From: Sphingomonas sp. CCH9-E2
Lineage (GTDB): Bacteria > Pseudomonadota > Alphaproteobacteria > Sphingomonadales > Sphingomonadaceae
NCBI RefSeq assembly: GCF_001557215.1
Contig: NZ_LSJM01000108.1
Coordinates: 1-27,484 of the forward strand
DNA: 27,484 bases
Direction: 5' to 3'
The notes below the pieces were generated by a model. It was not told the origin of the DNA and did not search any database. It worked only from the letters and a program-made list of their open reading frames with translations. The position numbers and the translations under genes were made by a program. Positions within the stretch are counted from its first letter, which is position 1; the number at the start of each line of letters is the position of its first letter. Shown here piece by piece: positions 15,050 through 23,542 of the stretch.

Positions 15050-15925
15050 ATGCACCTAGACAATGTCCACATCATTACGCGGGACCGCCGAGATCAACTG
15101 GGCGAAGGGCCGCTCGCTGCGCGTGATGGGTCGGTCTACTGGGTCGATATCATCGAACAGCGGATCAACCGCCTGTCGCTCGCCGACGGGGCGGTGAACA
15201 GCTGGGTGATGCCCGAGATGGTGGGCTGGGTGATCGAGCGGCGCGACGCGCCGGGCCTGGTCGCGGGTTTCCGCAGCGGGGTGAAGGCCGTGGTGCTCGA
15301 CCCCGCATCCCCGGAGCCGGTGTCGATCGAAGCGCTGGTCGACCTTCCCGCCGACGAACCGGCGATCAACCGGATGAACGATGCCAAGGCTGATCGCGAC
15401 GGGCGGATCTGGGCCGGGACCATGCCGGTTACGTGCGACGTCCCGACCGGATCCTTCTACCGCATCGAAGCCGATCGATCGATCACCCGAATGGATAACG
15501 GCTACCATGTGGCCAACGGTCCTGCGATCAGCCCCGATGGACGTTGGCTGTTCCACACCAACACCGTCCTTGGCCAGATCTACCGCTTCCCGCTCGACGG
15601 CGCGACGCTCGGACCGCGCGAATTGTGGCTGCAGTTCGAGTCGGAGTGGGGTCATCCCGACGGCATGACCTTCGATGCCGATGGCGGGTTGTGGGTCGCG
15701 CATTGGGGCGGGTCGCGGGTCAGCCGGTTCGACCCGCAGGGCAAGGTCGAGCGCGCCATCCACGTGCCGGCAAGCCAGATCACCAGCATGACCTTTGCCG
15801 GAGATTCGTTCGACCGGATGTTCATCACCTCCGCCGCCGACGGGATCGACGAGCCGCATGGCGGCTGCCTGTTCGAGGTCGATCCCGGCGTCAAAGGCCT
15901 TCCCGCGCAACGCTTTGCGGGTTAG
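15050..15925 (+). CDS. SMP-30/gluconolactonase-family lactonase
   Basis: A 291-residue six-bladed propeller protein of the SMP-30/gluconolactonase/LRE family. The metal-site residues appear in order: E19 (LGEGP), N110 (RMNDAKAD), N156 (VANGPAIS) and D204 (HPDGMTFDADGGLW). No signal peptide, so cytoplasmic. It would hydrolyse a sugar lactone to the aldonic acid. AGAGGG lies eight bases before the ATG, and the gene follows tetR by 29 bp, probably in the same transcript. Two roles are possible: opening a lactone formed in the glycoside pathway, or supplying the galactonolactone hydrolysis that the galactose pathway in the right half otherwise lacks. Gene order favours the first, pathway logic the second. 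Confidence 0.9.
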   Translation: MHLDNVHIITRDRRDQLGEGPLAARDGSVYWVDIIEQRINRLSLADGAVNSWVMPEMVGWVIERRDAPGLVAGFRSGVKAVVLDPASPEPVSIEALVDLPADEPAINRMNDAKADRDGRIWAGTMPVTCDVPTGSFYRIEADRSITRMDNGYHVANGPAISPDGRWLFHTNTVLGQIYRFPLDGATLGPRELWLQFESEWGHPDGMTFDADGGLWVAHWGGSRVSRFDPQGKVERAIHVPASQITSMTFAGDSFDRMFITSAADGIDEPHGGCLFEVDPGVKGLPAQRFAG

Positions 15926-15967
15926 CCGCCGCTGTCATCTCTGAAGCTGGCGCGCTACACCGGCGCA

Positions 15968-17032
15968 ATGCGAACCAAACCTCTGCTCGCCGCGCTGCTG
16001 GTCCTTTCAGGCTGCGCTATCGCCCCACGCCAAACGCCAGCGACCTATGCCAATCCGGTGTTCGACCGCGGGTTCGCCGACCCGGCGGCGATCTTTGCCC
16101 CGGACGGCTATTACTATGTCTATGCGACGCAGGGTGGCGATGCGGGACGGATGCACAATATTCAGGTCGCCCGCTCGCGCGATCTGGTGCGCTGGGTGCA
16201 TCTCGGCGATGCGCTGCCGCAAAAGCCCGGCTGGGCGAGCGCGACGCAGGATTTCTGGGCGCCGCATGTCGCGCAGCACGACGGACGCTATTTTCTCTAT
16301 TATTCCGCCAAGCCCGACGCCGCACTGAAGGACGCAACGCGCGGCCTGTGCCTCGCGGTGGCGGTCGCCGACCGGCCGGAGGGTCCGTTCTCGGACAGCG
16401 GCCGCCCGCTCGAATGCGGTGAGGGCTTCGTCAACATTGATCCCATGTCGTTCGACGATCCGGCAACCGGCAAGCGGCTGCTCTATTGGGGTTCGGGGTT
16501 CGGCCCGATCAAGGTGCGCGAACTCGGCCCCGACCGCATCTCGTTCGCACCCGGTAGCGTCGCGGTTCCGCTGGTCGAGGTCGACAAGACTGACGATCCC
16601 GCCAACTACCAGCGCCTGATCGAGGGTGCCTGGGTGCTGCGCCGCGAGGGCTGGTATTATCTCTTCTACTCAGGCGACAATTGCTGCGGTCCCAAGGCGC
16701 ATTACGCGGTGATGGTCGCGCGGTCGCGCAGCGCGACGGGTCCGTTCGAGACGCTGCGCGACGCGACCGGTGCGCCTGCCAGCGTCATCCTCGCCCAGCG
16801 CGACCAATGGGTCGCACCGGGCCATAATGCAGTGATCGCCGACGCGCGCGGCGAGCACTGGATGCTCTACCATGCGGTCGACGCAAAACGCCCGCGCGCC
16901 AAGCCCGGCGACGATATCAACACGCGCCGCATCATGCTCCTCGATCGGATCATCTGGCAGGACGGCTGGCCGCGCATCGCGGGCGACGGCCCATCGACCG
17001 GCGCGCAACCAGCACCCGAAGTCCTGCCTTAG
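15968..17032 (+). CDS. GH43-family glycoside hydrolase, lipoprotein
   Basis: A 354-residue protein with a lipoprotein signal peptide; the lipobox LSGC places the modified cysteine at residue 16, and alanine at +2 predicts outer-membrane sorting. The mature part is a five-bladed GH43 propeller. Candidate catalytic residues are D38 (FADPA, general base), D158 (NIDPM, pKa modulator) and E219 (LIEGAW, general acid). Family members are exo-acting arabinofuranosidases, xylosidases or galactanases that trim plant polysaccharides. Being membrane-anchored outside the cytoplasm, it would act on oligosaccharides in the periplasm. It starts 42 bp after the SMP-30 gene and ends against the other GH43 gene, their stop codons overlapping. 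Which regulon it belongs to is unclear. Substrate not determined. Confidence 0.9.
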   Translation: MRTKPLLAALLVLSGCAIAPRQTPATYANPVFDRGFADPAAIFAPDGYYYVYATQGGDAGRMHNIQVARSRDLVRWVHLGDALPQKPGWASATQDFWAPHVAQHDGRYFLYYSAKPDAALKDATRGLCLAVAVADRPEGPFSDSGRPLECGEGFVNIDPMSFDDPATGKRLLYWGSGFGPIKVRELGPDRISFAPGSVAVPLVEVDKTDDPANYQRLIEGAWVLRREGWYYLFYSGDNCCGPKAHYAVMVARSRSATGPFETLRDATGAPASVILAQRDQWVAPGHNAVIADARGEHWMLYHAVDAKRPRAKPGDDINTRRIMLLDRIIWQDGWPRIAGDGPSTGAQPAPEVLP

Positions 17033-18420
17033 CCGGTCGTCACCCCGTCAGGCCCAAAGCTCAGCCGGGTCGTCAGCAACGCGCGGAATTCGTTGTAGCC
17101 ACCGGTGCCCGGGAAGAAGGCGTGGAAGAACAGCTGAGGTTCTCCGTCCAGCCCCGGTGCGACCGAGGCATGGCCCGGTGCCCACCATGTCGTCGTCGAC
17201 TTGAGCAACGGATCGCCCTGTTTGCCATAAGGACCGAAAATATGGTCGGCCACCGCGACGCCGATGCCATAGGCCGGCGTTCCGAAGTCGTTGCCGGCAT
17301 AGAACATCCAGTAGCGGCCCTGCTGTTTGGTGACCCACGGTCCCTCGATCAGATGCCCCTCCCAGTCGAGGTCGTTGGTGAGCACCAGATGCTCTTCACC
17401 CACCCGCTCGCCCGTTTCGGTCAGCCGCTGCGCATAGATCGGCGTGCTCATCGCATCGAGGATCGCCTCAGCCTCCGGGATGTCGGCCAGCGCCGCCTTC
17501 ACCTGCTGCCAATTGTCGAGCACCGCCTCGATCAGCGGCTGCATCAGGAAGAAGCGTTCCATCGGCCGCTGTGAGTTCGCCCAAGGCTGGAGCGCGGCAG
17601 CGAGCGAGGCGGTGCGGCGATCGGCTTCGGTCGAAAACACCTGATCGATCAGCTCAGGCTGCTGGCGAAACAGTCCGGCGAGCGGCCGCGGCCAGACGCC
17701 GTTGGTATCGCGTTTCCACAACAGATAGCGCTCGCCATCGTCGTCGATGAAGATGTGCGAATCGATCACCCCGCCGCTCATCACCGGCTGGGCGGGATCG
17801 GCAGCGATACCGGTCGTGTTGACCGCATGCGCGGTGACCAGCGGATGACCCAGATCGCGCCAGGGCCCAAACGGGCTATCGCTCTTGGCCAGCCCGATGG
17901 CGAGCGCGTTCGATTTCTGACGCGCGGTATAGACCAGCCAATATTCGTCGCCGACCCGCGCCATTTCCGGCGCCCAGAAGTCGCCCACATGCCGACCATG
18001 CGCGGTCCACTCCGGCGCCTCCCCTTCGGCGAAGACAAAGCCTTTGTGCGTCCACGTCTGTAGGTCGTCGGACTGCAGGATCGGAAAGGCGTCGGGCGCA
18101 TCGTTGGAGGTCGCGACAAGGACGTAACCCTGATCGGTCTTCAGCACGGCGGGGTCGCCATAACCGCAAGTGATTCGTGGGCTGGCATTCTCGGTCAGTA
18201 GTGGCTGCCAATCTGGTGCGGGCAGATCGCTGGGCGCGGGACCGCTCAGCACATGCGGGCGGCGGGAACCGAAGTCATCGGCGACCCGGTTGAAGAAGTC
18301 GACATAGGCAGGGTGCTCGCCCGAGGCGAGTTGATAGGTGCGTTCGGCGTCGCCGCGGCGGACAGTGATTTGGCTGTGCGGTGCTTGGGCCGCAGCGATG
18401 GCTTCGAACTGGATGGTCAT
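17029..18420 (-). CDS. Cytoplasmic GH43-type glycosidase with helical insert
   Basis: A 463-residue protein without signal peptide. GH43-type catalytic residues can be placed: D89 in CGYGDPAVL (base), D220 in [12 protein letters not shown] (pKa modulator) and E359 in LIEGPW (acid); DFWAPEM near 147-153 is a typical blade motif. Two features are odd for the family: an N-terminal extension of about 80 residues before the first blade, and a charged, probably helical insert of roughly 85 residues (about 245-330) between the modulator and the acid. It would cleave a terminal sugar from an oligosaccharide after import. It is divergent from the ABC importer genes and shares with them a palindrome of the galactose regulon, so an arabino- or galacto-oligosaccharide is a fair guess. 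Substrate unproven. Confidence 0.85.
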   Translation of the reverse strand: MTIQFEAIAAAQAPHSQITVRRGDAERTYQLASGEHPAYVDFFNRVADDFGSRRPHVLSGPAPSDLPAPDWQPLLTENASPRITCGYGDPAVLKTDQGYVLVATSNDAPDAFPILQSDDLQTWTHKGFVFAEGEAPEWTAHGRHVGDFWAPEMARVGDEYWLVYTARQKSNALAIGLAKSDSPFGPWRDLGHPLVTAHAVNTTGIAADPAQPVMSGGVIDSHIFIDDDGERYLLWKRDTNGVWPRPLAGLFRQQPELIDQVFSTEADRRTASLAAALQPWANSQRPMERFFLMQPLIEAVLDNWQQVKAALADIPEAEAILDAMSTPIYAQRLTETGERVGEEHLVLTNDLDWEGHLIEGPWVTKQQGRYWMFYAGNDFGTPAYGIGVAVADHIFGPYGKQGDPLLKSTTTWWAPGHASVAPGLDGEPQLFFHAFFPGTGGYNEFRALLTTRLSFGPDGVTTG

Positions 18421-18464
18421 GGTCGGTCACGGATCCCACAGGCTGTTCGAAATCGCTAAACCAC

Positions 18465-18479
18465 ATTTATACGATAAAT
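18465..18479. promoter_or_regulatory. Putative GntR/DgoR-type operator at the GH43/ABC divergent promoter
   Basis: ATTTATACGATAAAT differs by one symmetric position from the near-perfect palindrome ATTTATC-A-GATAAAT found between dgoK and dgoD. It lies 45-59 bp upstream of the cytoplasmic GH43 start and about 120 bp upstream of the ABC ATPase. On the minus strand it contains a TATAAA that could serve as a -10 element for GH43. Confidence 0.6.
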
Positions 18480-18540
18480 GCGAGAGTGGTTTCCCCTTGC
18501 CGGATCAGGCATGCTCCGCCGATGATCGCGGTCGGATGGA

Positions 18541-18579
18541 TTGACGCCCTGCGAGCATTCGCTAAAAAGTGCGATAAAT
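18541..18579 (+). promoter_or_regulatory. Candidate promoter of the ABC importer with operator half-site
   Basis: TTGACG (18541-18546), 16 bases, TAAAAA (18563-18568) reads toward the ATPase gene. A GATAAAT half-site of the galactose-regulon palindrome follows at 18573-18579, near the expected transcription start, consistent with repression there. Judged by eye. Confidence 0.4.
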
Positions 18580-18600
18580 AAGATAATATGGGATGCCGCA

Positions 18601-19698
18601 GTGAGCCTCGAGCTTCGTAACGTCCGCAAGGCCTATGGAGAAACGCCGGTCCTCGACGATGTATCGTTGAGCATGGCCGACCGCGAGTTCATCGCATTTC
18701 TCGGGCCATCTGGCAGCGGCAAGTCGACCCTGCTCCGCATCATCGCCGGCCTCGAAACCGTTGACGCGGGTGAGGTCGTGCTGGCTGGCAAGCGCATCGA
18801 CCAGTTGCATCCTGGCGCACGCGACGTCGCCATGGTGTTTCAGGCCTATGCGCTCTACCCGCACATGACAGTGCGGGAGAATATGGCGTTCGGGCTCCGC
18901 AACGCGCGCGTGCCTCAGGCCGAGATCGATGCCCGCATCGCCCAGGCGGCTGCTGTGCTGGAGATCGAAAGCCAGCTCGACAAGAAACCGGCGCAGATGT
19001 CGGGCGGCCAGCGCCAGCGCGTCGCGATCGGCCGCGCGATCGTCAAGCATCCCAAGCTGTTCCTGTTCGACGAACCGCTCTCGAACCTAGACGCCGCGCT
19101 GCGCACCCGTACTCGGGTCGAACTCGCCCAGCTGCGCCGTCGTGTCGACGCGGCGATCATCATGGTGACGCATGACCAGGCCGAGGCGATGACGCTGGCC
19201 GACCGGATCGTGGTGATGAACGACCGCCGCATCCAGCAGATCGGCGCGCCGATGGACATCTATACCCGCCCGGCGAACAGCTTTGTCGCGCGCTTCGTCG
19301 GATCGCCGGCGATGACGTTGCTGCCGGCCACGCTGGTCCCAGGCGACGGCCCCGCGCGCGTTCGGCTGGGCGACGGCACCGAGGTTCCGACACGCATCGA
19401 TCGCGCCGCCCTGCCCTCCGGCCCGGTCGAACTCGGCCTGCGCCCCGAACATGTCCGCGTCGCGGCAGCGGGCGAAGGCGCATGCGACGCCGAAGTGCTG
19501 CTGGTCGAGCGGCTCGGCGACCGCACACTTGTCTATGCCAAGCTGAACGACGGGCAGGAGATTACCGCCGAGGACGCCGGGGGGAGCACCGTCAAACTCG
19601 GCGATCGGGTGCGGCTGCGCATCGATGGCGCGGCGGCGCATCTGTTCGACTGTAACGGCGTGGGCCATCATGCGCAGGCAGTGGATGGCGCCGTATGA
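18601..19698 (+). CDS. ABC sugar importer ATPase, MalK/UgpC type
   Basis: A 365-residue ATPase from the GTG at 18601; two nearby ATGs are out of frame, and the frame open back to a TTG at 18541 would include the promoter. Visible motifs are Walker A GPSGSGKST (35-43), a Q-loop Q81, the signature MSGGQ (133-137), Walker B FLFDEP (154-159) and the H-loop H191 in VTHDQAEAM. The C-terminal third is a TOBE-type regulatory domain, as in MalK and UgpC. It energises a carbohydrate importer of the CUT1 class and overlaps the first permease gene by four bases. An operator half-site of the galactose regulon lies directly upstream, which points to galactosides or galacto-oligosaccharides as cargo. Confidence 0.95.
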   Translation: MSLELRNVRKAYGETPVLDDVSLSMADREFIAFLGPSGSGKSTLLRIIAGLETVDAGEVVLAGKRIDQLHPGARDVAMVFQAYALYPHMTVRENMAFGLRNARVPQAEIDARIAQAAAVLEIESQLDKKPAQMSGGQRQRVAIGRAIVKHPKLFLFDEPLSNLDAALRTRTRVELAQLRRRVDAAIIMVTHDQAEAMTLADRIVVMNDRRIQQIGAPMDIYTRPANSFVARFVGSPAMTLLPATLVPGDGPARVRLGDGTEVPTRIDRAALPSGPVELGLRPEHVRVAAAGEGACDAEVLLVERLGDRTLVYAKLNDGQEITAEDAGGSTVKLGDRVRLRIDGAAAHLFDCNGVGHHAQAVDGAV

Positions 19699-20573
19699 GA
19701 CGCGGTGATCGCCTTGCCAGTTTCGGGTTCGTTGCCCCGTTCCTGCTCATCTATCTGCTCATCCTGATCTATCCCCTATTCGCGGGCATCGGTCTGAGCA
19801 TGAAGCGCGTCGACCTGTTCGGCGGGGGCAGTTTCGTCGGCTTCGACAACTATATCAGACTGGCGGGCGATCCGACCTTCCACGCTGCGATCGTTCAAAC
19901 GCTGCTGCTCGCGGCGATGATCGTGCCGATCCTGACCGTGCTCTCGCTGTTGCTCGCGCTCGCACTGAACCGCCCGACCCGCGACGCGGCCGTGTTTCGC
20001 GGCATCTTCTTTTCCTCGTCGGTGCTGTCGGTGACGATCGTGACGCTGATCTGGCGCTTCGTGCTGGCCCCCGATGCAGGATTGCTCGGCGAAGTCGCGC
20101 AGGTTTTCGGAACGCCGCCGCTACCGTTTCTGAGCGACCCGACATTGGCGCTCTGGGCGCTGGCGATCACCACGATCTGGTGGTCGATCGGATTGCCGAT
20201 GATGCTGTTCCTCGCCGGGCTTCAGCAGATCCCGGGCGACATCTATGAGGCCGCCGCACTTGATCGCGCGAGCCGCTGGACGATCCTGTGGCGGATCACC
20301 CTGCCCTCGCTCCGCCGCACATTGGTGCTGGTGGTGATGCTGCAGACGGCGGCACAGCTGCAATTGTTCGGACAAACGCAGCTGCTGACCGCCGGCGGCC
20401 CCAATGGTGCGACGCGCACCATGGTCTTGTTCATGTTCGAAACGGCCTTCTGGCGCTGGGAGCTCGGTTATGCCGCGGCTGCGGCTGAGGTGCTGTTCCT
20501 GCTCATCGTCGCGCTGACACTTGCCCAATATTGGTTCACGATGCGAAACACGGAGGCGGGCAATGGTCGCTGA
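19695..20573 (+). CDS. ABC sugar importer permease, MalF/UgpA type
   Basis: A 292-residue inner-membrane protein with six hydrophobic helices. The ATPase-docking EAA loop is present as EAAALDRASRWTILWRITLP, and the N-terminal FLLIYLLILIYPLFAGIGLSM helix is typical of CUT1 MalF/UgpA-like permeases. The ATG overlaps the end of the ATPase gene (ATGA), and its own 3' end overlaps the next permease by 11 bp, so the whole set is translated as a unit. It forms half of the membrane channel with the downstream permease. Unlike E. coli MalF it has no large periplasmic insertion. Confidence 0.94.
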   Translation: MRRGDRLASFGFVAPFLLIYLLILIYPLFAGIGLSMKRVDLFGGGSFVGFDNYIRLAGDPTFHAAIVQTLLLAAMIVPILTVLSLLLALALNRPTRDAAVFRGIFFSSSVLSVTIVTLIWRFVLAPDAGLLGEVAQVFGTPPLPFLSDPTLALWALAITTIWWSIGLPMMLFLAGLQQIPGDIYEAAALDRASRWTILWRITLPSLRRTLVLVVMLQTAAQLQLFGQTQLLTAGGPNGATRTMVLFMFETAFWRWELGYAAAAAEVLFLLIVALTLAQYWFTMRNTEAGNGR

Positions 20574-21420
20574 TCGCACGATCACATCGTTCCGCCCGGG
20601 CGAGGGTCGCGTCCGTCCCGCAACGCTGATCGCGCTGCTGCTCGCGGCGGCGGTGATGCTGGCGCCGCTGATCTGGACGATCCTGCTCTCGCTCAAGTCC
20701 AACCAGGCGCTGGTCGGCAACAGCGGCGCCGCGCTCCAGTTTCCCTACACGCTCGAAAACTACTGGGCGATCCTGTCGGGGGATCAGGTGTTCCGCTGGT
20801 TGCTGAACAGCCTGATCGTGTCGGTCGGGACCACCATCGGCGTGCTCGCGCTGTGCAGCCTGGCGGGCTACGGCTTTGCGCGGCTCGACTTCCCCTTCCG
20901 CCGCACCCTGTTCGTCTTCGTCCTGCTTGGGCTGGCGATCCCCGAACAGGCAGTGATCCTGCCGCAGCACCAGCTGTTCGCCGCGCTCCACCTCCACAAC
21001 AGCTTTCCCGGACTGATCCTGCCCGGGCTGGCCGGACCCTTTGGCGTGTTCTTCATGACCCAGTATTTTCGTGCGATCCCGCGTGACCTCGACGAGGCGG
21101 CGATGCTCGACGGAGCGTCGCGGCTGCGCATCTTCTGGAGCGTGCTCCTGCCGCTCACCCTGCCCGCCCAGGCGACGCTCGGCGTGTTCACCTTCCTCGC
21201 CAGCTGGAACAGCTATTGGTGGCCGCTCATCTCCGCGACGCGCAGCGACATGTACACGCTGACCGTCGGCCTCGCCTCGGCCCAGATGAACTATGCCCAG
21301 ACCAGCGGCCTCGGCTTCCTGATGGCGCAGGCGGTGTTTGCTTCGGTGCCGATCTTCATCGTCTACGTCCTGTTCCAGAAGCACATCGTCCAGTCGATGG
21401 CGGGGACGGCGTCGCGATGA
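20563..21420 (+). CDS. ABC sugar importer permease, MalG/UgpE type
   Basis: A 285-residue permease with six hydrophobic segments and the EAA loop EAAMLDGASRLRIFWSVLLP near residue 185. The ATG at 20563 was chosen because GGAGG lies seven bases upstream; a TTG 14 codons earlier is unlikely. It pairs with the preceding MalF-like permease in a CUT1 carbohydrate importer. The gene overlaps both its neighbours, by 11 bp at the start and by four bases (ATGA) with the binding-protein gene at its end. Confidence 0.94.
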   Translation: MVADRTITSFRPGEGRVRPATLIALLLAAAVMLAPLIWTILLSLKSNQALVGNSGAALQFPYTLENYWAILSGDQVFRWLLNSLIVSVGTTIGVLALCSLAGYGFARLDFPFRRTLFVFVLLGLAIPEQAVILPQHQLFAALHLHNSFPGLILPGLAGPFGVFFMTQYFRAIPRDLDEAAMLDGASRLRIFWSVLLPLTLPAQATLGVFTFLASWNSYWWPLISATRSDMYTLTVGLASAQMNYAQTSGLGFLMAQAVFASVPIFIVYVLFQKHIVQSMAGTASR

Positions 21421-22775
21421 GGATAGCGCTCGCACTCGGCCTTGCCCTCCTCGCCACCGGCTGCGGCAGCAGCAGCGGCGCCGACGACGGGAAAATCTAT
21501 CTGCAGCGTTTCTTCGGCGAATGCGGCGCGGCCTATGGCACCGCAACCGATGTCGCCGCGGCCAAGGGCGAATGCGGGATCATCACGTCGATGATCAACA
21601 AATTCAACGCCGAGAACGCCGGTGCGCCGGTCAGCAGCAACGTCGTCGCATGGCCCGGCTATCCGCAGCTGAGCGCGCAGTTTGCAGCGGGCGATCCGCC
21701 GGACATCGTCAGCATGCATGGCGGGGTGATCTCGGACTACGCCGCGCGCGGACTGCTCGAACCGGTCGAGCCCTATCTTGAGGCGGCCGGGCTGAAGCCC
21801 GACCAGTTCACCGACGCCAGCCGCATGGCCGCGACGGTCGACAACCGGCTCTACGGCCTGCCCTGGGACACGCATGGCGGCCTGTATCACGTTAACACCA
21901 AGCTGTTCGCACAGGCGGGGCTGATGCGCGACGGCAAGCCGATCCTCCCGCAATCGGCCGAGGAACTGCTCGCCCATGCCCGCCAGTTCAAGGCGCGCAC
22001 CGGCAAGCCCTATCTCCTGCAAAGCCTCGTCGCCGACACGGCGGCGCAGACGCGGACGCTCTACACTTATCTGATGGCGCAGGACGCGGTGATCTTCCCC
22101 GATCCGCTGCACATCAAGTTGCAGACGCCCGAGGCGCGTCGCGTCGTCAATTATTTCAAGGCGCTGACGCAGGAAGGGCTGGGGACGCTCGACCAGGACA
22201 CTCCCGCCGCCATCGCGGCATTCCTGAGCGGCGAAGGTGGCATTTATCCGACGGGCACGTGGATGATCGACCAGTTCCATCAGGATTCGATGACCCCAGG
22301 CCGGCCGCTGTACGGAAATTACGCGGTTTACCCTTATCCACGGCTATGGGGAAAACATGCCGAGTTTGTCAGCGGCCATGTCTGGGTCGTGCCCAAGCGC
22401 GAACGCACGCCGGCGCAGCGGGCGATGATCGCGCGCTTCTTCGCCTTCATGACCGCGCATAATCTGGACTGGGCGCGTACCGGCCACCTGCCGGCCGTGC
22501 GCAAGGATATCGACTCCGCAGCGTTCAAGGCCATGCCGCATCGCGCAGAGATCGCGCCGCTGGCGACCATCGGACACCCGCTGCCCGGCTATGTCCAGCG
22601 TCAGTCGGCGATCGAACGACTGGTCGGCGAAGAGGTCGGCGCTGCGATCACGGGTCAGAAGAGCGTCGATCAGGCGCTGGCCGACGGGGAGCGCCGCGTG
22701 AACGAGCTGCTCGCCGAACTCCCGGTGGTCAGCCCTTCTTCCCCGCCTCGTCGATCAGCGTCATCACGTCCGTAA
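21417..22775 (+). CDS. ABC sugar-binding lipoprotein (extracellular family 1)
   Basis: A 452-residue solute-binding protein. The start at 21417 overlaps the permease stop and opens a lipoprotein signal: the lipobox LATGC puts the lipid on C16, with glycine at +2. In Gram-negative bacteria a non-aspartate +2 residue normally sends the protein to the outer membrane, which would be unusual for a binding protein serving an inner-membrane importer. Two cysteines (FGECG and KGECG, about 40 and 57) near the mature N-terminus could form a disulfide. The rest matches the family 1 sugar-binding fold (AAGDPPDIVSMHGG, YGLPWDTHGGLYHV, FLSGEGGIYPTGTWM). The 3' end overlaps the convergent GntR gene by 47 bp. 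The ligand is probably an oligosaccharide, given the size and the GH43 neighbours. Confidence 0.92.
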   Translation: MRIALALGLALLATGCGSSSGADDGKIYLQRFFGECGAAYGTATDVAAAKGECGIITSMINKFNAENAGAPVSSNVVAWPGYPQLSAQFAAGDPPDIVSMHGGVISDYAARGLLEPVEPYLEAAGLKPDQFTDASRMAATVDNRLYGLPWDTHGGLYHVNTKLFAQAGLMRDGKPILPQSAEELLAHARQFKARTGKPYLLQSLVADTAAQTRTLYTYLMAQDAVIFPDPLHIKLQTPEARRVVNYFKALTQEGLGTLDQDTPAAIAAFLSGEGGIYPTGTWMIDQFHQDSMTPGRPLYGNYAVYPYPRLWGKHAEFVSGHVWVVPKRERTPAQRAMIARFFAFMTAHNLDWARTGHLPAVRKDIDSAAFKAMPHRAEIAPLATIGHPLPGYVQRQSAIERLVGEEVGAAITGQKSVDQALADGERRVNELLAELPVVSPSSPPRRSASSRP

Positions 22776-23457
22776 TCAGCGCGATCATCCCGTCGCGCGC
22801 CGCATCGGGATCGCGCGCCTCGATCGCGCTCAGCACCTCGCGGTGCTGCGGCAGGCTGGCGGTCCGACCCTTGAACCGGTTGGTAAAGCGGATCGAGGTG
22901 CGCAGCGCGGTTTCCACGACATCTCGGAACTGCGCGTAGAACGGGTTCGCCGAGGCAGCGAGGATCGCGACATGAAACGCGATATCCGCCTCGAGCGGAT
23001 CGTCCTCGCCATTCTCGGCTGCCTCCATGCGGCGATAGCCGGCCTGGATCAGCGCCAGACCCGCCGCATCGGCGGAGCGCGCCGCCAGCCCGGCGGCGGC
23101 AGGTTCGATCGCGATCCGCAGCTCGGTGAACTGACGCAGCAGCTCGAGCGAGAAGGTGCGTTCGAGCAGCCAGCGCAGCACATCGGCGTCGAACAGATTC
23201 CAGTGCGCAGGACGCTGGACCGTCGTGCCCTTGCGCGGGCGCGCGGTAAGCAGGCCCTTTGCGGTCAGCATCTTGACGGCTTCGCGTGTCACGGACCGGC
23301 TAACGCCGTGCTGCTTGGCCAGGTCCGCCTCGGTCGGAAAGACGCGCGCGTCGTAATGACCGGTGACGATCGCCCGACCCAGCGAATCGAGCAGCCCATA
23401 GGTCAGGTTTCGCCCGCCAATCGCGGCGGAGCTCAACATTGGCGAGTCAGCCTCCAT
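22729..23457 (-). CDS. GntR-family regulator, FadR/DgoR type
   Basis: A 242-residue regulator from the ATG at 23457, preceded by GGAG nine bases away; an upstream GTG at 23505 is a weaker choice. The N-terminal winged helix-turn-helix covers about 20-80 (FPTEADLAKQHGVSRSVTREAVKML). The C-terminal part is an all-helical FCD ligand domain with DIAFHVAIL and QHREVL carrying likely metal-binding residues. It is the last gene after dgoK, dgoA and the galactose dehydrogenase, the neighbourhood typical of the galactonate repressor DgoR. It would repress the pathway until galactonate or a related sugar acid binds. The recurrent ATTTATC-N-GATAAAT palindrome is its likely operator (inference). It differs, as far as I recall, from the E. 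coli DgoR site. Confidence 0.88.
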   Translation of the reverse strand: MEADSPMLSSAAIGGRNLTYGLLDSLGRAIVTGHYDARVFPTEADLAKQHGVSRSVTREAVKMLTAKGLLTARPRKGTTVQRPAHWNLFDADVLRWLLERTFSLELLRQFTELRIAIEPAAAGLAARSADAAGLALIQAGYRRMEAAENGEDDPLEADIAFHVAILAASANPFYAQFRDVVETALRTSIRFTNRFKGRTASLPQHREVLSAIEARDPDAARDGMIALITDVMTLIDEAGKKG

Positions 23458-23542
23458 GCGGTCAGGCTCCGTTCTGCGCACGGGGCGCGAGCTTCGGTCG
23501 AACACAGGCAGTGGTACGCATCATCGGCGTTAGTAACGCGGG

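Noticed and set aside
21216..21416. N-terminal extension of the sugar-binding protein by 67 residues
   Set aside because: It overlaps the permease gene and would bury the lipoprotein signal peptide; the ATGA overlap at 21417 is the natural start.
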